Shown here: positions 42,402-49,185 of the stretch, in pieces
How positions within the stretch are numbered: the first letter of the stretch is position 1
How the letters are laid out: every line of letters starts with the position of its first letter
Origin: Sporosarcina sp. ZBG7A
Lineage (GTDB): Bacteria; Bacillota; Bacilli; Bacillales_A; Planococcaceae
DNA length: 49,185 bases
Assembly: GCF_000813425.1 (NCBI RefSeq)
Contig: NZ_JWIB01000012.1
Span: 1-49,185, forward strand
Direction: 5' to 3'
The notes under the pieces: model-generated
What the model was told of the DNA's origin: nothing
Seen by the model: the letters and a program-made list of their open reading frames with translations, nothing else
Databases searched by the model: none
Made by a program: the position numbers and the translations under genes

Positions 42402-42471
42402 AGAATGGCACCAGTTTGAGAAATAAACGTAAATGTTTGAACAAACACGAAAGACCCTCACAGGTACCTCC
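42402..42471 (+). repeat. GGTACC-family hairpin repeat, copy 3 (diverged)
   Basis: Left arm ATGGCACC is decayed and right arm CAGGTACCTCC is intact. The centre TGTTTGAACAAACACGAAAG matches the core of other copies. It lies between the toxin locus and the GNAT gene. Confidence 0.6.
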
Positions 42472-42498
42472 CTTAAAGGAAGTTATTGCAACGACGCA

Positions 42499-43389
42499 TT
42501 ATCGTCCTATCATTCGGGTATTTCCGAAAACCTTTGTCATAAAAACTTGGGATATTGAAGTGTTTTCAAAACCACTTGCCAGTAAGGATGAAACTACACG
42601 ATCATTCCCTTTTAAGAAGTTATAAGTTGTACGATTGATAGATTGGTCATATTCTAATGCGTAAGCAAGGAGTTTGTTGAGAGCATCTTCATTCCCATTT
42701 TCCTTCACCTGATATAAAGTAATACTTTCCGTCTCATTGCCAAACACACATTGCTTTCGAATTAGACAAGCTGCCTGGACCTCTCCATTTTTTGTTAACA
42801 TCACAGCTTCTCCACCTATTATTGGCGTGTTACTAGGATCCGTTTGCCAAGGTACGATAGTTGGAAATAAATCTGAACCAATAGATTGGGCAGCCGGTAT
42901 TCTTGTAACTTCATAACCGTCAAGGTTTGGTGAGGTACTATCTAAAACTTCATTTGCACTTAAAAAGAGTAAATCGTCCTCTACTTTGTAACCACAACGC
43001 TCATATAAAGATATAGCTGCCTTATTTTCAGAAAGAGACTCTAAAGTTGCGACAGTTACATTATGTCCTCTTAAAAGTTTTTCGGCTTCCACCATCAAGG
43101 AATAACCCAGTTTCCTTCCCCTGTATTCTGGAATAATACCTGTTCCACCATTCCAAGAAATCTTTTGACCATTCACTTCCCTAATTCCTTGTAGCACAAA
43201 ACCGATTGGCTCTGTTCCATTATATGCAACGATAGATAATGCCGGAGATAATCCAGCATTACCAAAACGACTAACGAACGTATCAAAAGATAAATTCATC
43301 GGTACTAAATAGCCTTCAAACCCTTTATTAAATAGGACATGCGCGTCTTCAAAACTTAATGAAGACATCAATTTATACGAAATGTTCAT
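42499..43389 (-). CDS. Two-lobed GNAT acetyltransferase
   Basis: 296-aa protein. The N-terminal GNAT domain (about 1-145) has WNGGTGIIPEYRGRKLGYSL and NKAAISLYERCGYKVEDD. The C-terminal half (about 155-296) is a second, degenerate acetyltransferase-like lobe with IRKQCVFGNETESITLYQV and FLKGNDRVVSSLLASGF. GAGGG precedes the ATG. Larger than the other GNATs here; the substrate is unknown. Confidence 0.88.
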   Translation of the reverse strand: MNISYKLMSSLSFEDAHVLFNKGFEGYLVPMNLSFDTFVSRFGNAGLSPALSIVAYNGTEPIGFVLQGIREVNGQKISWNGGTGIIPEYRGRKLGYSLMVEAEKLLRGHNVTVATLESLSENKAAISLYERCGYKVEDDLLFLSANEVLDSTSPNLDGYEVTRIPAAQSIGSDLFPTIVPWQTDPSNTPIIGGEAVMLTKNGEVQAACLIRKQCVFGNETESITLYQVKENGNEDALNKLLAYALEYDQSINRTTYNFLKGNDRVVSSLLASGFENTSISQVFMTKVFGNTRMIGR

Positions 43390-43834
43390 GATTTTCCCTC
43401 ACTTTGTTATTGAAATTAATTTAAATATACCGGTATCTATTTTCGAGTCCTATCCTCTGCTCTAATAAGATTGCAACGGGGACCCTTTATGTTGGAACCC
43501 TGTAGTGCTGCTACAACTTTACCATTTAGTAAAAACTCTGCGCAATAAAACTATCCAACTTGTGGTTGTTTGAAAGTTTTATGAAGCACAGAAATTCGAT
43601 TGTCTTGCGAATGAATCGATCAATCCAAGTGGAGGGGTATTAGTGAAAGGTGTGCATGAAACAAACAAAATTGTTTAACAAACAGGAAAGTTTCTTGCAT
43701 GGATACCTTTTCTCGGCGTTGCGGGCTTTCTATGTGACGATAATGCCAATTCCTACTAATTAGTAAGCAGGAGCAGGATTTTGCACAACTGCATAATCAT
43801 TACCTTGATTAGGGGTTATTCAGTAACACCTAAT
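43390..43834. other. Intergenic stretch with hairpin repeat and a gene remnant
   Basis: The 445-bp gap holds one GGTACC-family repeat and a minus-strand frame at 43760-43819 that reads ITPNQGNDYAVVQNPAPAY then a stop, which looks like the last residues of a lost gene. No promoter was identified for it. Confidence 0.4.
43643..43712 (+). repeat. GGTACC-family hairpin repeat, copy 4
   Basis: AGTGAAAGGT left arm and GATACCTTTTCT right arm, inner CATGAAAC / GTTTC..CATG pairing, with the AACAAACAGGAAAGTTTCTT core. A GGAGGGG happens to precede its GTG, probably by chance. Confidence 0.7.
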
Positions 43835-45523
43835 TTAAACTTTGAATTTCCTGACTTCGTTCTGAAGCTCTTCAGCAACGAGAGCTAAAATTTGTGCATT
43901 TGAGGAAATCTCTTCATTTACGGAAAGTTGTTCTTCAGTTGCAGCACTCACCGAGTTCGATTCGTATGAGGCTTTCATAGCAAGGTGTTCCACTCTTTTT
44001 GAACCCTCGAAAACCTCGTCTGTCTTTGTGCGTACTTTTTCAATTGTTCTGCTTACAGTTAACAGTTTATCATTCATCTTATGCGTTGCATTTTCGATCC
44101 CATAAAACACTTTCTCCGTCTCTTTTGACACCGATTGCCCTTTTGTAATTTGGTTTGATCCTTCTTCAACACTACCTACTGCACTTTCCACTTTGTGAAC
44201 CATATCATCAATCATCATGCCTATTTCTTTCGCGGAACGTTTCGATTGTTCTGCAAGATGCCTTACTTCTTCCGCAACGACTGCAAAACCTTTGCCATGA
44301 TCACCTGCTCTTGCAGCTTCAATGGCAGCATTCAATGCAAGTAAGTTTGTTTGTTCAGCAATTGTTGTAATCAGTGTTGTCACTTGCCTGATTCGTTCTG
44401 AATACATGGCCATTTCACTTATTGTTAGAGAAGATTGCGAAATGCTATAACTAATTTTCTCCATTTGTTCTGTAAAGTCTTCCATTTGTCTCCTTCCAGT
44501 CGATACGAGTTGAGAAACCGACTCGGAAGCCTGTAGCATTTGATTGTTGTCTTCATTCATTTGAGTCATACCTTGTAGCATCTCTTCTATGTAACAATTG
44601 GATTCGGTGGCTGTCGTCACTTGGGAACTGCTCGCTAACCTATTTCTTTCCGTAATTTCCGAAATAGTATTAGAAGAAGCAAGACTTTCCTCAGAACCTG
44701 CAGATAAGTTTTCTGCTTGTTCCGCAAGCTGAGTGGCTGAGTTTCTTACAATCGATAAAATTCCTTTTAAGTCTTTAGTCATTTTATTGAAAGCACTTGC
44801 CATTTCTCCGATTTCGTCTTTGTTTCGAATTAGTAAGACATCTGCAGTAAAATCCCCCATAGCAATCTGCTTCAATGCTTCTGTCATTTTTTCAACTGGC
44901 CGGGCGATACTTATACTGATTCTTTGAGCAACAAAAACACTTGCAATGAAAGCGACGATCATCAAGCTAGCTATTAGAATTTTAATCCAATTTAAAACAG
45001 CTAGCAAAGACTGTTCCGTCTTCACTTGTTGGCTTTTTTGATGTTCAATTAGTTTTTTTAGAGTTGCTGTTATGGCATCTTGATAATAAGCACCTTCCTC
45101 GGCTAAAGCCATAGCACTATCAATATTTCCTTCACTGACATCCCGGATAGTCAATGCACTAATTTCCTCATAACTTTTTGAGGCTTCTATTACTTCCTTC
45201 AATAATTCACGAGCCGATGGTGTTCGAACAATTTTATTCAGTTCTTTCAATTTCCCGTTAATTGAGTTCATGTTTTCCTTCCGATGCTCAACATGTGACT
45301 CATCCTTATAGATGATATATCCACGAATATTTTTTGCTTCTTCGTTTTGTTCAGATAAAATCTGTTCAAATAATAGTACTTTCTTTATTTTGTCATCAAT
45401 TAAAAATCGATATTCGTTATTTAATTTTGTAAGTGACACTATTCCTGATACACCGACAACCACTAAAATTGTTAGTAAAAGTAGAAAACCAAACCATATT
45501 CTTTTTCTGACGCTCAATCTCAT
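43835..45523 (-). CDS. Methyl-accepting chemotaxis protein
   Basis: 562-aa chemoreceptor. TM1 at about 8-30, then a four-helix-bundle sensor (to about 180), TM2 at about 185-205 and HAMP ([20 protein letters not shown]). The signalling tip reads [20 protein letters not shown] followed by [17 protein letters not shown]. The sensor looks like 4HB_MCP_1. The start is the ATG 9 nt after GGGAGG; an upstream start has no site. It signals to CheA/CheW, which are not in the window. Ligand unknown. Confidence 0.93.
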   Translation of the reverse strand: MRLSVRKRIWFGFLLLLTILVVVGVSGIVSLTKLNNEYRFLIDDKIKKVLLFEQILSEQNEEAKNIRGYIIYKDESHVEHRKENMNSINGKLKELNKIVRTPSARELLKEVIEASKSYEEISALTIRDVSEGNIDSAMALAEEGAYYQDAITATLKKLIEHQKSQQVKTEQSLLAVLNWIKILIASLMIVAFIASVFVAQRISISIARPVEKMTEALKQIAMGDFTADVLLIRNKDEIGEMASAFNKMTKDLKGILSIVRNSATQLAEQAENLSAGSEESLASSNTISEITERNRLASSSQVTTATESNCYIEEMLQGMTQMNEDNNQMLQASESVSQLVSTGRRQMEDFTEQMEKISYSISQSSLTISEMAMYSERIRQVTTLITTIAEQTNLLALNAAIEAARAGDHGKGFAVVAEEVRHLAEQSKRSAKEIGMMIDDMVHKVESAVGSVEEGSNQITKGQSVSKETEKVFYGIENATHKMNDKLLTVSRTIEKVRTKTDEVFEGSKRVEHLAMKASYESNSVSAATEEQLSVNEEISSNAQILALVAEELQNEVRKFKV

Positions 45524-45668
45524 ACCTTTCGGCCTCCCACTATTCATAGTCAATTTAGATTATAGACTATAGTATTACGTTATGATGTAAAGCTTTTGTA
45601 AAGATTGATGAAAATACTTAACATAATTTCAACATAAAGAAATCTGCACATCTTTTGTCCTGATTAGG

Positions 45669-45720
45669 GGTAACAGGTCATGAAACATACACGAAAATTT
45701 CTTGCGGTGGCTCCTGTCAC
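45669..45720 (+). repeat. GGTACC-family hairpin repeat, copy 5 (diverged)
   Basis: GTAACAGG / CCTGTCAC outer arms replace the GGTACC arms. The core CATGAAACATACACGAAAAT then TTCTTGCG is the same as in the other copies. Confidence 0.6.
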
Positions 45721-45764
45721 TTGGAAGTTGATCAGTATTTGTTGATTTAGTTAGCTTGGAATCT

Positions 45765-45815
45765 AAAAAAACATCGAGATCTCAGCCATAATCGGCAAAA
45801 ATCTCGATGTTTTTT
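45765..45815. terminator. Bidirectional terminator
   Basis: Perfect AAAAAACATCGAGAT / ATCTCGATGTTTTTT with a 20-nt loop, downstream of the triple-Rid gene. Confidence 0.9.
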
Positions 45816-45898
45816 AAAATAGGGCCAGCTTTTTACTCTTTCACCCGCGACATTAACAAGTAAATTTAATCGTTCCTGTATTTACGAACAAATGATTA

Positions 45899-47170
45899 TT
45901 ATGCTTTTGGTGGTGTTCCTTCAGCGTTCGACACAACTGCGTCGATTTGGATTAGAGCATCATTTGGTAAAGCAGAGACGCCAACTGTTCTTCGTGCAGG
46001 TACTCCACCTGGGAAGAATGTTTTGTAAGCTTCGTCCACTGCATCCATGTCTGAAATGTTTTTAACGAAGATATTTACTTTAACGACATCGTCCAATACG
46101 TGGTCGATACTTTCTACAATAGCTTTGATATTGTTCAAACACTGTTCAGCCTGCTCTTTTACACCACCAACTACCAATTCACCAGTTTTTGGATCCAACG
46201 GTAATTGAGCGGAGAGGTGGTTGTAATGAGAGAATGCTACAGTTTGCGTAGAAAGAGAATTCTTTGGTGCATTCTCCGTGTTGTTTGCCCAGATTACGAT
46301 TCCGTGTCTGTCTTCAATTTCTTGCGGAGGTGTACCATCCCCGTGAGAAACAACTACTTCAATTTGCACTAAAGCCCCCATAGGTAATGCTGCAGCTTCA
46401 ACTGTTGTACGTGCAGGTACATACGCTACAGCTCGAGCAATCGCTGAGTCTGGGAAGAATGTTTTGTACACTTCGTTAACTGCTTCCGTATCCGATAGGT
46501 CTTTAAGGAATACATTGACCTTAACGATATCGTCAAGAGGAACGTCGATACTTTCTAAAATTGATTTGACATTTTTTAAGCACTGGCCTGCCTGCTCTTT
46601 TGCTCCACCAGCTACCAATCTGCCAGTTTTCGGATCGATAGGCAATTGAGCTGAAAGATTATTGTAATGAGAGAAAGACACGGTTTGTGTAGAAAGAGGA
46701 TTTGTTGGGGCATTTGCCGTGTTATTTGTAAGCTTGATGAGATCGCCTGCTTGTGGTGCGTTAGGAATTGTGCCTTCACCGTGTGAAACAAGTGCCTCAA
46801 TTTGTACCAAAGCATCCATAGGCAAAGCTTCAACTGCAACCGTTGTCCGTGATGGCACGTAAGTTGGGAAGAATGTTTTATAAACTTCGTCTACTGCGTC
46901 AACATCTTGAATATCCTTAACGAATACAGTGATTCTAACAATATCGCTCATAACATGATCGATGCTATTTACAATTGCCTCGATATTCTTAAAGCACTGT
47001 TCAGCCTGCTCTTTTATACCACCAGCTACCAAGTTACCTGTCTTGGGTTCGATCGGTAATTGAGCCGAAAGATTATTGTAATGAGAAAAAGCTACAGTTT
47101 GTGAATATAACCCGATACCGTTTGGTGCATTCTCCGTATTTTTTGCTGATACTGCGTTAAACTTTGTCAT
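45899..47170 (-). CDS. Triple-domain Rid (YjgF/YER057c/UK114) protein
   Basis: 423-aa protein made of three tandem Rid domains (about 8-134, 146-280 and 292-419). RidA enzymes deaminate reactive enamine/imine intermediates and work as homotrimers, so this chain may fold as a single-chain trimer. The substrate-binding arginine is present in each: R108, R254, R393, in VP(S/A)R. The motif QIE is kept in domains 1 and 2 but is QID in domain 3 (D410). The active-site tyrosine of LYSQ is present only in domain 1 (Y22); domains 2 and 3 have S. Domain 2 carries an eight-residue insert. AAAGGGG precedes the ATG. It is a single gene with a terminator. Confidence 0.9.
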   Translation of the reverse strand: MTKFNAVSAKNTENAPNGIGLYSQTVAFSHYNNLSAQLPIEPKTGNLVAGGIKEQAEQCFKNIEAIVNSIDHVMSDIVRITVFVKDIQDVDAVDEVYKTFFPTYVPSRTTVAVEALPMDALVQIEALVSHGEGTIPNAPQAGDLIKLTNNTANAPTNPLSTQTVSFSHYNNLSAQLPIDPKTGRLVAGGAKEQAGQCLKNVKSILESIDVPLDDIVKVNVFLKDLSDTEAVNEVYKTFFPDSAIARAVAYVPARTTVEAAALPMGALVQIEVVVSHGDGTPPQEIEDRHGIVIWANNTENAPKNSLSTQTVAFSHYNHLSAQLPLDPKTGELVVGGVKEQAEQCLNNIKAIVESIDHVLDDVVKVNIFVKNISDMDAVDEAYKTFFPGGVPARRTVGVSALPNDALIQIDAVVSNAEGTPPKA

Positions 47171-47475
47171 GAAAGCATTCCCCTTTTAGATAATTTTTAT
47201 ATACATATTTATTGACTCATGTTTTGCATCATGAAAATGGTCTTAACAAATGTCCCGAGATTACAAAGACTTAAAACGGATTCATCATGTGATTCATGTT
47301 CGTACAAAACCACTCATCGCCCACTTCTCAAGATGAGTAAAAATTTATGTATATTAAATAACCTTATCATGAAAATTTCAATAATCTATTATCTTTACGA
47401 AATTGCAAGACTATCCATACTAATTTTAATGTTTTTAAGTCATATTGCTAATAACTAGTAAGCCATCCGTATAAT

Positions 47476-47552
47476 AGTGAAAGGTACCTGCGAGTGAAAA
47501 ATACCTGAATATTCACTTGAAAATGGAAGCTTCTTACGTAGGTACCTTCTTC
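47476..47552 (+). repeat. GGTACC-family hairpin repeat, copy 6
   Basis: Best-preserved outer arms: AGTGAAAGGTACCTGCG and CGTAGGTACCTTCTT. The centre is expanded (AATATTCACTTGAAAATGGA). It interrupts the minus-strand open frame that begins near 47757. Confidence 0.75.
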
Positions 47553-47738
47553 TAATGACACTTCTTGCAAACATCATTTGTTGCTCAATCAGCTCTACCA
47601 ACGGTAACTGGTGTGCTATTTCCCACAATTTCTTGCACCGAATTGCCATGCCATCACGCCATTTATTGCGAAATGTATAGTTCGTCTTATTCTTGTAAAT
47701 ACTCCTAACTCGCCTAAAGGCAAAGGTGACTGTAAAGA

Positions 47739-47772
47739 GACGGCTGATCGATTAGGATCAGCCGTCTTTTTT
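47739..47772 (+). terminator. Orphan terminator
   Basis: Perfect GACGGCTGATC / GATCAGCCGTC with a short loop and six T residues. No plus-strand gene precedes it, so it may end a small RNA. Confidence 0.8.
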
Positions 47773-47796
47773 GCTTTTACTCAGCTGCCCTATCCC

Positions 47797-47868
47797 CTAG
47801 ATGACTATCACTAGCAAAATACTTTCTGCAATGATTGCTTCTTTTTCTAGTGCTGTTAAAGCTAGCAT
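47797..47868 (-). CDS. Possible 23-aa peptide
   Basis: Starts at ATG with AGGTGAG close by. The product MLALTALEKEAIIAESILLV ends three residues later and has no homologue that I know. It could be a truncated gene start or a small peptide. Support is weak. Confidence 0.25.
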   Translation of the reverse strand: MLALTALEKEAIIAESILLVIVI

Positions 47869-47907
47869 TTTCTCACCTATTTCGAGTGACTTTTAGTTCG
47901 GCATGCG

Positions 47908-47936
47908 TTCGAGATACTTCTTCTGTATGATATAAT
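47908..47936 (+). promoter_or_regulatory. Promoter of the GNAT gene
   Basis: TTCGAG, 17 nt, TATAAT with the extended -10 TGA just before it, 34 bp upstream of the start codon. Confidence 0.65.
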
Positions 47937-47970
47937 TTTTAAGTTCTTTACATAGAGAAAGGAAGATTAG

Positions 47971-48510
47971 ATGTCCAAAATAGTAAATGTATATATACGA
48001 CCGCTTATCCTCTCGGATGCTGTCGAATTACTTAGTTTAGAAAAGAGAAATCGAGGTTTTTTTGAAAACTATTCCATAGCTCATCCTGAAAATTATTGGA
48101 CGTTAAAAACTCAGAAAGAATTAATCGAAAAATGGGAGCAAAATACAAAAAAAGAATTAGAATATCGATTCGGGATCTTTAAAATTGGCGAGGAAACTCT
48201 TATAGGTACTATCGGCTTGTTTCAAGTTTTCCGTGGACCTCGTGAAAGTGCGCTTTTGGGCTATTCCTTAGACCAAGAACATAATGGTAAAGGTTATACT
48301 ACCGAAGCTACCAAGTTGGTTGTTGATTATGCTTTCGAAATTCTAAAGTTACATCGAATTGAAGCAGGAGTAATGCCAAATAACATAGGTTCCATTCGAG
48401 TATTAGAAAAAGCTGGTTTCCATAAAGAAGGAATAGCTTTGAAAAACGTTAAAATTAATGGGTCTTGGGAAGATCATCAGATGTTGGCGATCATTAATCC
48501 TAAAGACTAA
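47971..48510 (+). CDS. GNAT N-acetyltransferase, RimJ/RimL type
   Basis: 179-aa acetyltransferase. Motifs: YIRPLILSDAVELL at the start, LLGYSLDQEHNGKGYTTEAT for acetyl-CoA, and NIGSIRVLEKAGFHKEGIAL at the end. These match RimJ-like enzymes that acetylate ribosomal-protein N-termini, but many relatives have other targets. AAAGGAAG precedes the ATG, a promoter is visible, and a terminator follows, so it is a self-contained unit. Confidence 0.92.
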   Translation: MSKIVNVYIRPLILSDAVELLSLEKRNRGFFENYSIAHPENYWTLKTQKELIEKWEQNTKKELEYRFGIFKIGEETLIGTIGLFQVFRGPRESALLGYSLDQEHNGKGYTTEATKLVVDYAFEILKLHRIEAGVMPNNIGSIRVLEKAGFHKEGIALKNVKINGSWEDHQMLAIINPKD

Positions 48511-48548
48511 CCTTGTAATTGACTCTAATTTTTAGACACTCTCTTTTT

Positions 48549-48577
48549 CCACTCATTTAAATTATGAGTGGTTTTTT
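48549..48577 (+). terminator. Terminator of the GNAT gene
   Basis: CCACTCAT / ATGAGTGG with a 7-nt loop, followed by TTTTTT. Confidence 0.9.
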
Positions 48578-48690
48578 AGTTAGAGACGTATTTTGTTCGA
48601 AATGTGTAATATCCTTAGATTGACTACAACGTTGAGGCAACCGTTTCATACTATAATAAGAATCCATTATTCAATAAAGGATGTGTAACA

Positions 48691-48957
48691 ATGAATCATT
48701 TTGATAATACTCCACCAGGTGAAAATAGTACCTCTCCTGAAATTTATGCTGCTAGAATTGGTTTTATTGGAGCATTGCTCTCCACATTAGGCGATGGTCT
48801 TCAGTCAGTAGGAGCAGGAATTGCCCTACAACAATTAGAAAACTCGAGTAGTCAGGACACACAAAACCAATCAGATCAATCAAATCAAATTGAATCTATG
48901 CAAAAACAAATTGATCAATTAACTAGAAAAATAGAAAAAATGGAGAGGGGAAATTAA
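48691..48957 (+). CDS. Conserved small hypothetical protein (Bacillus type)
   Basis: 88-aa protein. A central weakly hydrophobic glycine-rich helix (ARIGFIGALLSTLGDGLQSV, about 21-45) is followed by a polar Q/S/N linker and a short coiled coil (MQKQIDQLTRKIEKMERGN). Proteins of this layout are common in Bacillus and unnamed, from memory. AAAGGATG precedes the ATG, and a TATAAT box lies near 48652. Function unknown. Confidence 0.7.
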   Translation: MNHFDNTPPGENSTSPEIYAARIGFIGALLSTLGDGLQSVGAGIALQQLENSSSQDTQNQSDQSNQIESMQKQIDQLTRKIEKMERGN

Positions 48958-49185
48958 TTTCCTTTTAAGATATGGATTAATAATTAGGCATTCCTCAGGT
49001 CGCATTATCTGTCTCGTGCGTCTCTTATTTGTAAGGAGCGTCTCGTTACTCTTTATGTCGACATATTAATTCTTCCTTACTCACCACATACTGTATCTGC
49101 TTTTTATGTGATGACTATGTTCTAGCCCAAGAAAAATACTGGGCTTATCACACTTAAACAAATTCATGTATAGGCTACACTTACT

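Larger units (their letters stand above)
45524..45898. other. Intergenic stretch between chemoreceptor and triple-Rid gene
   Basis: The gap holds the chemoreceptor's upstream region, one hairpin repeat and a bidirectional terminator. I see no gene in it. Confidence 0.6.
47171..47970. other. 800-bp intergenic stretch: repeat, orphan terminator, small frames
   Basis: Contains one GGTACC-family repeat, a terminator on the plus strand without a gene before it, a 23-codon minus-strand frame (47797-47868), and a minus-strand region (about 47557-47757) open in two frames. The AT-rich part next to the Rid gene (47171-47470) shows nothing. Confidence 0.5.

Noticed and set aside
47219..47458. 79-aa plus-strand frame next to the Rid gene
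   Set aside because: AT-rich, no ribosome site, overlaps the Rid gene's upstream region.
47455..47649. 64-aa minus-strand frame
   Set aside because: Its C-terminal third is only the hairpin repeat, and there is no ribosome site; kept as part of a gap note.
47701..47775. Riboswitch (for example c-di-GMP-I)
   Set aside because: AAAGGCAAAGG resembles part of a GEMM motif, but the second conserved half is missing and no gene follows on the plus strand.
41630..47970. CRISPR array
   Set aside because: The recurring hairpins are irregularly spaced by kilobases and lie between genes, so they are not direct repeats with spacers.

Overview
The window looks like chromosomal DNA from a low-GC Gram-positive of the order Bacillales, most likely Planococcaceae (Sporosarcina-like). 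Evidence: strong GGAGG-type ribosome binding sites, many TTG starts, sigma-B and sigma-W type promoters, and relatives of Bacillales genes (Amj lipid II flippase, TmrB, YtrA-type GntR, HrtAB, YhgE/Pip, DUF420/CtaM, Hol_Tox-type toxin). The genus is inference.

Region 1 (1-22.9 kb) is an accessory block. Almost every gene lies on the minus strand as a single small unit with its own ribosome binding site: metallophosphoesterase, TmrB-like P-loop protein, M50-like protease, two VOC proteins, three Nudix hydrolases, five GNAT loci (one broken by a stop codon), GrpB, SDR, ankyrin protein, Amj, a membrane gluzincin peptidase with a TPR tail, DUF5694, DUF2332, an S66 LD-carboxypeptidase, and many small membrane or lipoproteins. 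The one plus-strand gene is a membrane acyltransferase. One small membrane-protein gene is out of frame at a nine-A run. Two genes appear to use ATA or ATT starts.

Region 2 (23-41.6 kb) is more core-like: an HrtBA-like ABC exporter followed by YhgE/Pip; a photolyase with a small membrane protein; an EAL c-di-GMP phosphodiesterase; an APC permease; a sigma-B promoter with a YflT-like stress gene; DUF420/CtaM; a three-gene polar amino-acid ABC importer; a DUF2500 gene behind a textbook sigma-W promoter; a MarR-MFS operon with its operator; an SDR; tRNA-Arg(CCT) with a probable attachment-site scar; and a YtrA-type GntR/ABC operon with an operator over its -35 box.

Region 3 (41.6-49.2 kb) is accessory again. 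It has five of the six copies of a GGTACC-armed hairpin repeat, a 36-residue holin-like type I toxin with a probable antisense RNA, a two-lobed GNAT, a chemoreceptor, a 423-residue protein of three tandem Rid (YjgF) domains, another GNAT and a small conserved hypothetical. The triple-Rid protein, the hairpin family and the toxin-antitoxin locus are the most interesting items.
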